From: Diadema setosum
Taxonomy: Eukaryota > Echinodermata > Echinoidea > Diadematoida > Diadematidae
DNA: 64,000 bases
Reading direction: 5' to 3'
Assembly (NCBI RefSeq): GCF_964275005.1
Contig: NW_027307663.1
Span: forward strand, 186,001 to 250,000
This document shows, one piece after another, positions 9,503 to 19,383 of the stretch. The translations under genes and the position numbers were made by a program. Numbering within the stretch: the first letter of the stretch is position 1; each line of letters begins with the position of its first letter. Under the pieces are notes generated by a model that was not told the DNA's origin, ran no database searches, and saw only the letters and a list, made by a program, of their open reading frames with translations.

Positions 9503-11805
9503 TTATTGTAGTTTTACTTGTGTGACACTTTTTGTAGTTTCCTGCATTTCCTTTTGATAGTAATTTCTTGAAGTTTTCTGTTCTTGAATTTCAGAGCGTA
9601 ACTGCACACGCACATTTACAAACACAGTTACGATTCTGGACTTAACTTTTTCATGACATGTAGCAAGTGCCTTGCAGGAATCAAGCTCACACATACTTTG
9701 CCTAAGGAGATGGCAGATGTTTTCTCTTGTCATCTTGGCATCACCGAACTCTGTGCGAAATACTTCTTCACATTGAGAACAGAAAGCAACAAACTCATCT
9801 GAAGGTACCTTAAGAGCACCAAAGTCCGACTTGGAAGTGTCATATGCCTTATTATGAATGAAGAGAAGGCACGGGTCATTCAGCTCAGGATCACTTGCTA
9901 GCAGAGCTGATCTACACACGTGACATGATGAAAGCAGTTCATGTCCACTAAGAACTCTGTGACACAGATAACCGGCAATGTACTGCAAGGTATTCTGTTC
10001 TGGTAGATCAAGCTGAACATTAAGGGCACCAATGTTTCTTTTTGGACATGATATGCTGGAAGTCTGTGGCATACAAATCCGTTTCCTGCTTGTCAAGTTC
10101 TGAAGTGTTAGTACAAATTTATCTGAGTCGGATGAGCAATTGGCTCCACTTGCTGGCTTAAGGAGTTCGGCTACCATGACCATTCTCAGTGCACAACGGA
10201 ACTCTTTGGAAGAGGGATTATCCCTGCAGCCACCTTTCCTCCGCACAACAGAGAATAAGTTCTCAGCGATGTCCTGGTTGAGGCGAGAAGTGAACAGGTA
10301 CTTCACTCCCTCTTCTACCTTTAGATGCTCCCACAACTGTGTTACACAGGAAATAGCAAGTTGCCATCCCTTGATGAATAGGACATTTCTTGATTCCAGC
10401 ACCTTCAGATTTGCGAGCACCGGAACACAGGTTTTGAAATATTCCATGTGCTCCGATTTGGATGAGATGGGTCGTTTCATTTTCTTTGTATCCTTGAAGA
10501 ATCTGCTATTCAGGCCATCAAACAGGCTGTCTATGGTTTCAATCATGGACCTACAACGAACTCGGCGGTGTGAACTGCTTCAGCAGGAAGTTTTCCTAAT
10601 GCTGAGTAAGTGTATATACCAGCTGCAACGGTACGGCTGATAACTTGTGCAGCCTTATTCACTCTCATCTTTGAGAAGCTTGTTAAATCAAAGTGTCCTT
10701 TAGTTAGTTTAGTTGCCTTTCGGATTGGTAATTGTGAATCAAAATCATAAAATTGTCGAATGTAAGACCACTTGATGTGCTTCTTAACGCCTTCTGTGTC
10801 GATGCAGAATACATACTTCTCTAGATTGGAACGAGTATTTTTCAAAAGGTGGGGTGGTTTATGCAAGCAGAAGACCTTGTTACTTCCATGATAAAAGAAA
10901 GGTTTCTCTTCAGTGACATTGAGACGTTTATATAAAGCAACATTGCTTGAACCCTGGTCACAAACTGCCGCTTTGGGTACAAGTCCTATTTCAGACACCT
11001 TGCTGAGACACTCTTTCAAAAGTGATTCAAGTTTGCCTGTTGGGGTTACATCTTTAGACAAGAAGTAGCCAATTGGCTGCTTCCATTTCCCGATTAGTCC
11101 TCGAACCATAGTGCATGGTTTGCCGGTTTCTCTGTTCTCCCCAACGATCCAAAATCTTCGAACCCCTCAACAGCATCCTCTGTAATGTTGTAAGAAAAGC
11201 CTGCTCTGAGGCTCATTTCGTCAAATGTTACGACACACAGTTTGTCCTTATCACTCATGCAAGCCACTTTGTCCTTCAACAAATCAAACACTCTCTGTGG
11301 AAATCCAGGCCGAACCTTTATGTTGCTGAGCCAGCGGCGTAGTGACGGAACAGAAGGGAGTGTAAAAACCCGTTGACAGAAAATGTATGCCTTTGGACTC
11401 TGATGGTACAGCGACAGGGCAAGAACTTTGTCATCATTTATGACCACCTCCTTCCCTTTGCTTTACGACGGTGGGTCGAATTACGAAGCTGTGAAGCAAA
11501 GAATGACATGGCAGGCTCATCAAGGAATTGTTTTGCACTTTTAATCAATTCCTCTACAGATTTTGATTCTTTTGCTGCTGTTTCCATGGATTTTTTGAGT
11601 GATGCCACCTTTTGTTTCAAACGAAATGTTTTCTGTCGTTCTTTTCTGAGAGGTTTACTCTGTTTCCTGGCTGAAAGTTGCTCGAACGGTTCAGGCGATG
11701 GCGTGAATGATGAAGGAGCGGGTGTAGAATTTCCTGGGCTTTCAGAACTGGGGCTGTCCACCGTTGGTTTACTGTATGCATGTTCAGTCAGGACAGAGTA
11801 GGTCA
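9503..11805 (-). CDS. THAP9/P-element-like transposase, exon 3 (catalytic part, three frameshifts)
   Basis: This is the main exon of a cut-and-paste P-superfamily transposase. It starts at 11805 after a pyrimidine tract and CACTGTAG, in phase with exon 2. In order it holds a basic coiled-coil with KTFRLKQKVASLKKSM, then GRRWS, a helix-turn-helix-like ALSLYHQSPKAY...SLRRWL, the RNase H-like core VTFDEMSLRAGFSYN (first Asp) and AVCDQGSSNVA (second Asp), a HLLKNTRSNL block in the GTP-binding region, LNQDIAENLFSVVRRKGG (Asp and Glu of the last catalytic motif) and the YIAGYLC...CHVC C-terminal domain. With exons 1-2 the product is about 890 residues, close to human THAP9 (about 900). Apparent 1-nt-class frameshifts lie near 11440, 11103 and 10545. 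All catalytic acids are kept. It is a recent pseudogene or carries assembly indels. Confidence 0.9.
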
Positions 11806-11903
11806 CTACAGTGAACATAAGAAAAAAAAAAAAAACAATCATTAATCCATGTGTCAATTTTTCATTCATCACAATACTGAATCACTTTTGGAAATTGAAC
11901 TCT

Positions 11904-12431
11904 AGGGGCGGTATTCTAAAAAATTGTTTTATCTCTAAAATGCTTTATCTTCTGCCTTTAAACAAAATCAGTATTCTGAAAACTGTGTTACCTTTTGTTA
12001 TAACTGTTGTTTTATCTTTCGTCCCATCCTCCTGTCTCTTCCCGTGCTTAAATTTTGAGTAATATATTACCATCCACACTCTAATGCGTAAACTGGCAGA
12101 AACATGGATATAGTGCAGCAAGACAGAATATTAGATGCGTACATTAGTTAAACATGCCCGCAAGTAGATACGCGCAATGCGAAGACATATATATATGCTT
12201 TGGCACAAGCGATGTTTTCATCGGTTGACTTACAAACATGAATCAATTGTGAGTCGTGGACTCGTTAGCTCCCAACAAATGGGTATGGCAAAGATAAAAT
12301 TAGGGGCGGTCTTCCAGAGGTAAACAATTTTCAGAAGACCAATTTAAAACAATTTTAGCGATGTTTTATCTCAGGAAGATAAAACAAAAGTTAGAACAAA
12401 CGACAAACAATTTTAAGAATAACACCCTCAA
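11904..12431. repeat. MITE-like inverted repeats in intron 2
   Basis: The left end GGGGCGGTATTCTAAAAAAT and the inverted right end (reads GGGTGTTATTCTTAAAATTG) share a GGGYGKTATTCT start. An internal third copy, GGGGCGGTCTTCC, begins at about 12303. It may be two MITE fragments rather than one. No clear target duplication. It lies in the intron between exons 3 and 2. Confidence 0.5.
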
Positions 12432-12842
12432 TCAATGTTTTAAAATGGGTACATGTATTTTCTTACCATTTTTCAGCCTATATAGAATAAATACATTATG
12501 ATTATACTTCTTTTTTTATATTTTTATTTCATCTCATTTGAAGTTTAAAATACAGCCTGGGGCAGGTGGTAATTCATAATGGTGACTTTGTAATTTCGTA
12601 TATCTGTGTGCAAGCGCCATTCTACTCATATATGAAAATTATTTGGTAATGTAATTGTGCTTTTAAAGATAAGTTGGATAAAGTACTTTTCAGTTACTTC
12701 AGTGGGCTAGTCCCTATTCAACTATATGTAATTATTCCATGTAAATGAACAGAAGGCTCCATTCAACAACATTAAGAAGTGCTCTTTGGCAAACAAGATA
12801 AAGAAGAAGTTGCCTCGATGCAGAATGGGCATGTACACTTAC

Positions 12843-13108
12843 CTTTTCTTTGCTTCACTGTTGTATGAGAGTCATCATCAGTGCACTTCCTTTTGATAGG
12901 ACGGCGTGGTGTGGACTGAGGTTTGGGGGGATTGGGAACTTGAAAGACAGTCGGACCTGCATTCCACTTTAGCCTGTTTTTAATCTGACGGTTAGAGAAC
13001 TGGTCATCTGTGAAGTGCTCTGAACATAAGCGGCAGTTGTTTGAGAGGTAAAGAGTCGTCCGATTAAGGAGGTCTTCGCGTCTGGTGTTTTGTACCCATC
13101 GCTGACAT
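12843..13108 (-). CDS. THAP9/P-element-like transposase, exon 2 (second half of THAP domain)
   Basis: The acceptor CTTTTACTCCAG precedes 13108 and the donor AAAAG/GTAAGTG follows 12843, both consensus. The exon gives CQRWVQNTRRED, then CRLCSEHFTDDQF (the C-x2-H half of the C2CH zinc site) and the end of the fold, WNAGPTVFQVP. A Pro/basic linker with a KRKC nuclear-localisation-like patch follows. It enters in phase 2 and leaves in phase 1, and both match the neighbouring exons. Translated past its donor the frame soon loses similarity, so this is a real splice rather than a gap. Confidence 0.9.
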
Positions 13109-13439
13109 CTGGAGTAAAAGATAAATAGAGGAAAGAAGTAAATTTCCATTAAAGTAAGACATGGAAGTTCTCCATCTCCCTTTCCTTCCTATCTGACCTC
13201 TCTTTCTCTAATACTTAAGGCTTTAAAGCAAGTTAATCACAGACAATCACCTTTTTTAAGTAAATGAGTTGAATTTAAATGAGGATTTGTTTTTCTGACA
13301 TAATCTGAAAAAAAGTGCGCATGCGTGGCATCGGGCAGCATGGAGTTTTGATTTCTCGTGCCGCAAATTTTCTTACATTACTCTTTTTACTGGTTTTTCT
13401 GATCATTTGCTGATTATTTTCAACATACCGGTGTTCTGA

Positions 13440-14416
13440 TGTCTCCTGAACTCATGCCTTCATGGATTCAGCTTATTTTTCACCCTACTGAGTGTTTTTT
13501 AACAGCTAAAGATGCAGATCGAGACTCCAACTCTCCCGTTTTCGACGGGAGATCTCCCATTTTTGCACAATCTCCCGTTCTCCCGTTTGAGATTTGATTT
13601 CTCCCGCCCTGGCTCTGTGTCTCCCGGTGGAAAGGATTTCTTACTTATTTCTATCGTATGTTGAAAAAATAAACCTTAGATAGCACCAGAGAACATCTAG
13701 AATCCTAAGGAACTTCGCGCTTCGCACACATCAACTTGGTGTCTCCCGTTTGCTAGGAGTTTCGGGCGGGAGAATCTCCAGATCAGAAGGTGCTTGGGGT
13801 TGGAGTCTCTGAAGATGTCTCCTCCACGGCGTTTGCTGTAGTACCTACCGTCCTGTATTGTACTACGCGTGCACTACTACTACTACAGCCATACTGCATG
13901 CTCGCATGCTATCACCAGCGTCACGTTCTGTATGTATAGCCGATTCTGTCAATGAGTAACTGAGTGATGAATGACGAGTGACCTTATCACTGATTTTTAG
14001 TACAGTTGCTTACCTCGAATTTGCATGTGCATGATTGCTTCATTACCTGCAACTTACATCATTGTCTATAAAATACATCATGATGTATGATGAACTCATG
14101 GATTCAGCCTGAGTGTTTGTAACATCTAAAGATGTCTCCCCCACGGCATTTGCTGTAGTACCTACCGTCCTGTATTGTACTACACGTGTACTACACTAGT
14201 ACTACCTCTATGTACTAGGCCTATACAGTCATGCTGCATGCTTACATGCTCTCACCAGCGTCAACGTACTGTATGTATAGCCAATTCCGACAATGAGTAA
14301 CTGAGTGACGAGTGACCTTATCACTGATTTTTTACTACAGTTGCTTGCCTCGAATTTGCATGTGCATGATTGCTTCACTATCTGCAACGTACAACATTGT
14401 CTATAGTACATCATGA
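13440..14416 (+). repeat. tandem duplication of a ~330-bp block upstream of the 2A LINE
   Basis: Unit 1 (about 13440-14088, minus a 303-bp MITE insertion) and unit 2 (about 14089-14416) share long stretches: GAACTCATGGATTCAGC, TTGCTGTAGTACCTACCGTC, GAGTGACCTTATCACTGATT and CTCGAATTTGCATGTGCATG. They are in the same orientation as the LINE and directly precede it. They may be 5' promoter monomers of the LINE. Confidence 0.8.
13515..13811. mobile_element. 297-bp TIR element inserted in unit 1 of the duplication
   Basis: The left end is CAGATCGAGACTCCAAC and the right end inverted is CAGAGACTCCAACC. AAGATG lies at 13509-13514 and 13812-13817. The second tandem unit has the empty site CTAAAGATGTCTCC. 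Inside it are repeated CTCCCG/CGGGAG motifs that can form several small hairpins. Family not clear; a hAT-like origin with an 8-bp imperfect duplication (TAAAGATG/TGAAGATG) is possible. Confidence 0.8.
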
Positions 14417-14669
14417 AGTTTCACTGTGACTGTGTTCTACTATGACTGCTTCACAAATGCTCTAGTTAGTTTTGCTACTGTCAGTGCAGGAGTTCAACAG
14501 GTTACTGCTCTTGCATGTGCATGACTCTCACCCATAGCACATCCTCCTGGCACATATTAATATTAATGTTGTTCTTTTGATTACAATACACGAGTGACTG
14601 TGTCAGCATTGATTAGACGTGTTCATAACTGTTCAACATGTTCTTAGACTTAGACTTTCTATCATCATT

Positions 14670-17600
14670 ATGAACATGCACGCACAAGTGACTATACTCA
14701 AGAGTGCATACCTCCTGATTGCCTTGAACTATTTCACCCAGAGTAATCTCTTGCTTTCTGGTGACATAGAATGCAACCCTGGCCCTCGCAAGCCCAAGTA
14801 CCCCTGTGGGGAGTGTAATAAAGCTTGTACCAAATACAAAGGTGCAAAAGCCAGTATCCTGTGCGAGTCGTGTAACACATGGTTTATACTCGGAGTGTGT
14901 GGGCCTGTCAGATTCTGCGTTAGATAACCTCGGAAGAAGTGATCTTCCATGGGAGTGCTGTCACTGTGGATTACCTAACTTTTCCTCAGGGCTCTTTAAC
15001 TCTACAGAACTTGATGGATCTAGCACTATGGACACTTCTAACACTTCTCACACTCACCCCTCAACAAGCTCCACAAGTTCAAGTCAACTCGGTTCCCCTC
15101 TCGCTAAATCATCTCCGAGCTCCAAGACCAAATCTCATCAATCCTTTCAGAACCTCCGCTTTCTCGAGGTTAATTTCCAGAGCATTTTCGGGAAGCGTGA
15201 AGAATTCTGGAGTGTTTTGGATGCAGTCAAGCCTGATGTTGTTTTTGGTTGCGAAACGTGGCTTAAACCAGGGATTTCAAATGGAGAAATCTTCCCTCCT
15301 GGATTTGATGTTTATCGCATTGATCGCCAGGATGGTTACGGCGGTGCGCTACTTGCTGTCCATAGTAGCTTGAATAACCACCAGATCTCAATCAAGACTG
15401 AAGCTGAGCTAGTTGCTGCTAAGATTGTCAACAACAAACAGTCTATCGTTGTTGCCTCTTTCTACAGACCAACTAACAATAATGTTGACTACATGGTAGA
15501 TCTGTGCAGTACCATCAGCCAGCATTGCCAGGACAATCCAGGTGCCGCAGTTTGGTTTGCTGGAGACATAAATCTGCCAGATATCAACTGGGAAACCTCC
15601 AGCATCATCTCGCATCAGTACCGGCGTACCATCAATGAGACTTTCTTGTATCTACTGGAGTCGGCAGGTCTTGAGCAAATGGCTGATTTTCCAACCAGAG
15701 GGGATAACACACTTGACATCATCTTGACAAACAGGCCTTCCCTCACAAATAGATGTTCAGGTCTTCCTGCTCTAAGTGATCATGATCTTGTCTTCATGGA
15801 TGCTAACGTACAAGCCAGCAGAAGAAAGCCCATTCGACGCAAGATTCTTCTATGGAATAAGACCGATTTTGACGTCATCCGCTCAAGGGTACAACAGATG
15901 TCAACCAGCTATACCTCCAGTTTCAATACTTCTACATCAGTCGATGACCTTGCCGACGCTCTGCAGCAGGAACTTGATTTGATCATCAGTGACTGTGTTC
16001 CTTCCAAGATGACCTCAACTAGAGTCAATCAACCGTGGTTTAATTCCAAAACCAAACGCATCCTGAGACGCAAACGTCGTGCCTTCAAAAAGGCCCGCCA
16101 GACGAATATGACCAGGGACTGGGACCGCTTCAAGCTCCTCAAGAAAGAAGCCCAAAAAATGTGCCGTAAATCCTACAACAATTATGTGCACGACATCATC
16201 CACAGTGTACCAGCTGGCTGCAGAAACAAGAAGTTGGGTGCTTTAGAGAAAGCTAAGCGTTGCGACCACATAGGTGTTGCTCCACTGAAAGATGGAGGTT
16301 TCCTTCATTCGGACCCAAGATCTAAAGCCAACATCTTGAACAGGCAATTTTCATCTGTCTTTTCAATTGATGATGGAGCCCCTATCCCAGACCTTGAGGA
16401 CAAGGAGTACCCCACTATGGATAACATCCAAGTCAGTGAAAACGGAGTGATCAAGCTTTTGAAAAATCTCAAGTCCTTCACTGCCTCAGGTCCTGATGGG
16501 ATACCAACTATGCTTCTGAAACAAGCAGCCGTGGATATTGCACCAGCAGTGACTTTACTTTCCCAAGCTTCTATCAGAAAGGAAAAGTGCCTTCACAGTG
16601 GAAGAAGGCTCAGATCGTTCCATTGTTCAAGAAAGGAAGTCGCTCTGATGCTGCAAACTACAGACCCATTTCTCTAACATCCGTACTGTGTAACCTGTGT
16701 GAACACATAATTCACTGTGCTGTAATCCGTCACCTGACTGACAACAACATCATTTCGGATGCCCAGCATGGTTTCCGCAAACTGAGATCGTGCGAAACAC
16801 AACTCATCTGCATGCTGGATGACCTTGCCAAGGGTTTAGACATGAAGTCACAAATTGATGTGGTCCTTCTCGATTATGAGAAGGCTTTCGATAAAGTCTC
16901 CCATCGACATCTCATGGAGAAGGTCCAGCACTATGGAATCTGTGGTAAAACAGCAGATTGGATATTTGATTTCCTCCACTCACGCACACAATCTGTTCTT
17001 GTTGATGGCTAGGAGAGCAGGGAATCCCCTGTTACATCGGGAGTCCCACAAGGAAGTGTCTTGGGCCCCCTGCTCTTCCTCATCTTCATCAACGACCTGC
17101 CGGACTGCATCTCAAGTTCATCTGTCAGACTATACGCTGATGATAGTGTGGTTTACAGGCACATTTCTTCACCTGCTGACTCAACCCGCTTGCAGAGGGA
17201 CTTAGATGCAGTTCAAGAATGGGAAGCGAAATGGCTGATGCGATTTAATGCTACCAAGAGTCAGGTCTTGCAGGTCACCAACAAGAGGAATCCCGTTCCT
17301 GCCTCCTACACCATTCAAGACCATGTACTACAAGTTGTCCGCTCAACCAAATACCTGGGTGTCCATATCGATTCAAGATTGAATTTCAACAATCATGTGG
17401 ATACCGTCACCAAGAAAGCCAATGGTACTCGAGCCTTCTTCTCACGCAACCTACGTCATAGCAGCCAAAAAGTCAAAGAAACTGTCTACACAACACTCAT
17501 CCGACCAACTGTCGAATACGCAGCGACTTCATGGGATCCGCACACACAACGGAACATACACAAGCTTGAGCAGGTTCAGAGAAGTGCAGCTCGATTTGTC

Positions 17601-17938
17601 ACGGGCGACTTCGAAAGATCTAGCAGCGTCACAGCCATGCTGGATCATCTCAAGTGGCATCCACTGCAGGAACGTCGCTCCCAAAATCGTCTGTTGATGA
17701 TGTATAAGATCAGACATCACTTGGTTGACATCCATTGGCAGACTTACCTGACCCAGCTCCAACATCTACCAGAGGACACTGTTCCCGATTCACTATCCCC
17801 CACACCAGTACTATAGCGTATGCCAACTCATTCTTCCCACGCACCATCCGGGACTGGAACAGCCTGCCTGTTGATCCTGCCACATACCCATCCCTCATCG
17901 CCTTCAAAACTGCGCTGAGGGAACTCTGTAGGATGTAA
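14670..17938 (+). pseudogene. LINE polyprotein: 2A-PHD-endonuclease-reverse transcriptase
   Basis: The first ATG that fits is at 14670. Residues 1-39 are a hydrophobic leader running into LLLSGDIECNPGP, the 2A ribosome-skipping motif. A Cys-rich PHD finger follows (CGECNKACTKYKG, CESCNTWF, SECVGL, WECCHC), then a Ser-rich linker, and from about 15160 the endonuclease (FLEVNFQSI, CETWLKPG, FYRPT, GDINLPDINW, LSDHDLV). The reverse transcriptase has DAANYRPISLTS, LLDYEKAFDKVSH, SGVPQGSVLGPLLF and RLYADDSVVY. The end is FPRTIRDWNSLP. Breaks: a frameshift within the PHD near 14885, a frameshift near 16565, an in-frame TAG at 17010-17012 (probably CAG before), and a frameshift near 17750. The coding order is otherwise complete. 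Confidence 0.9.
14757..14786 (+). other. 2A translational-recoding site (SGDIECNPGP)
   Basis: The codons give S-G-D-I-E-C-N-P-G-P and fit the D(V/I)ExNPGP 2A consensus. In known 2A peptides the ribosome fails to join the final Gly and Pro and continues, releasing the upstream product. The break would fall between 14783 and 14784. Here it would separate a 38-residue leader from the PHD-endonuclease-RT body. Confidence 0.92.
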
Positions 17939-18815
17939 CTCTTCATCCAGAGATTTTTTACTCGCACCTGTAAATATTTTTCACCTGATTTCAAATTTCT
18001 GTTGCCCCGGTGCAGCGTATGCGCATGTTCTCGCAGTGCGTTCATCCTCGACCATTTGAGGGCAGCACTTTATCGGAAGAAGAAGAAGAAGAATCACATG
18101 GTCTAGACCAATACAAGGTAGCTTACACTGCACAAAGTGCACATATTCCATTTAGGGTTATGTATCGGCTCAATGAACATGAACATTCAATGACAATTGT
18201 ACACATAACATCGACAGTTTATTAGACCAAGCTGAAAGTCTTTAAGACTAGAGTAGACTATACACTTTTCGACGTCAACCAGTTCTCGGCAGTCATGCTC
18301 TTTACTATTTTAAACTTTACAGACTATTGAACATATAAAGTTCAACTACTGCGTGAAAATCCTTGCACGCAGATATTTCAGTCAGTCCATCGACAGTGCA
18401 CAAAGATTGAGTGTGAAGAAAACAATTAGGATATTTCTTCGCCATCTGAGCCGAGTCTGACTTCAAATAAGTTTTGCCACTGTCACTTGTCTGTTGTCAG
18501 ACAGTGTGAGTGTCACTAATTTCAGTTGAGGGAATTTGACTTTGAATTTATTAATTCACCAGATCATTAAATAAATGAACTTACACTACATGACTGAGCT
18601 ACATATACGTGTGTACCTGAACCTGTTTTTGACACTTGACAGAATTTTACTTCTTAATTTCTTCACCTTTTTACCTGCTCAGACAGTGCAGCTACCTTCT
18701 TTCAACATACAAACATCACTATTATGCATATGGGGGACTACAATGAGTGCTAGCGTTTCGTTGACATCCCAGTCTATTTATAAATATAAAACATGATATA
18801 TAGAGGTCCACATAC

Positions 18816-18916
18816 CTTTCTTTGTTTTTCGGGAACCTGAAAAATGACAAATCTGGCCTTTTGGACTGTCGATTTGAACAGTTTATAGCTGAACAATGAG
18901 CACATGATCGCGACAT
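18816..18916 (-). CDS. THAP9/P-element-like transposase, exon 1 (first half of THAP domain)
   Basis: The exon starts at an ATG at 18916-18914 and encodes MSRSC...CSAINCSNR...FFRFPKNKE, the N-terminal half of a THAP zinc finger: the C-x4-C pair at residues 8 and 13 and the invariant Pro of FRFP at 29. The donor GAAAG/GTATGTGG follows 18816. Joining to exon 2 completes an Arg codon and gives FPKNKERCQRWV with the invariant Trp. THAP domains bind DNA in a sequence-specific way and in P transposase recognise subterminal sites. The exon lies 5.7 kb from exon 2 because of the LINE. Confidence 0.88.
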
Positions 18917-18974
18917 CTTTGAAGTCTTCGACGTACCAGAAGAGAATTAGGTCTTCATGTAGACAGAATTCGTA

Positions 18975-19098
18975 AACACTAAACTTGCTTACTAAAATGG
19001 CGACCGCCCGCACCCATGACGTACTACGCTTTTTTGGGAGAGTGATCTATCTTGCGCCGCTTCGCGGCGCTCTATCATCTTTGGTCATGATCACGTGA
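18975..19098 (-). repeat. right terminal module of the P-type element
   Basis: On the minus strand it reads CATGACCAAAGATGATAGAG, the hairpin GCGCCGC-GAA-GCGGCGC, GTAGTACGTCATGG and CGCCATTTTAGTAAGCAAGT. It is the inverted partner of the split module at 2943-6930. It ends about 60 bp upstream of the exon 1 start codon, so it should overlap the promoter. CGCCATTTT is a YY1-like core. Confidence 0.7.
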
Positions 19099-19193
19099 TG
19101 TCGTCAGTCATTATGTAAATGGGCATCCGTCCCGCTTCATTATGAATATTCATCAGGCAGTAAAATACCGTACTAGAATGTAACGGGCCCGCC

Positions 19194-19340
19194 CGTTGCA
19201 TAAAAGTTACAATTATGGTAACTTTGCCATCCAATGGTAACTACCATAGCAACAATACTCAACAGCCAATCACAATCAAGAATTCCATGGAAGTTACCAT
19301 TGGATGGCAAAGTTACCATAATAGTAACTTTTATGCAACG
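19194..19340. mobile_element. 147-bp palindromic MITE
   Basis: The arms start with CGTTGCATAAAAGTTAC and continue with ATGGTAACTTTGCCATCCAA. They are nearly perfect over about 50 bp, with a central loop near 19250-19290. No clear target duplication was found. Confidence 0.8.
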
Positions 19341-19383
19341 CTCAGCTCCCGAAGGGAATCACATATTTATGTTCGATACCAAC

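Larger units (their letters stand above)
14417..18093 (+). mobile_element. 2A- and PHD-bearing LINE (CR1/L2-like), nearly full length, decayed
   Basis: This non-LTR retrotransposon has a single ORF order of 2A, PHD finger, AP-type endonuclease and reverse transcriptase. It ends at a (GAA)n tail at 18078-18093 after a short 3' UTR. The 5' end may extend to about 13430 if the tandem block is its promoter region. It sits in antisense in intron 1 of the P-type transposase. LINEs with N-terminal 2A peptides are known from the sea urchin genome. Confidence 0.85.
13109..18815 (-). other. intron 1 of the P-type transposase, enlarged by a LINE
   Basis: The intron runs from donor GAAAG/GTATGTGG at 18815 to the acceptor at 13109-13110. 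It contains a tandem 5' block (13.44-14.42 kb) with a MITE, and the 2A-bearing LINE in antisense orientation to the host gene. Without the LINE it would be roughly 1-2 kb. Confidence 0.8.
2943..19098 (-). mobile_element. probable P-type (THAP9-like) DNA transposon with nested insertions
   Basis: A P-element-like transposase gene on the minus strand is bracketed by two related ~110-bp modules in opposite orientation: 2943-6930 (split by later insertions) and 18975-19098. Both begin at their outer edge with CATGAYCAAAGAT and end inward with CGCCATTTTAGTAAGCAAGT. The outer bases resemble the start of the Drosophila P terminal repeat, CATGATGAAATAAC. After removing recognisable insertions (889 bp, 2980 bp, and about 4-4.7 kb of LINE) some 7-8 kb remain. 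The outer 8-bp flanks (TGCGTCGT and ATCACGTG) do not match, so the exact ends are unproven. They could be subterminal, or the modules could be an unrelated dispersed repeat. Confidence 0.45.
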
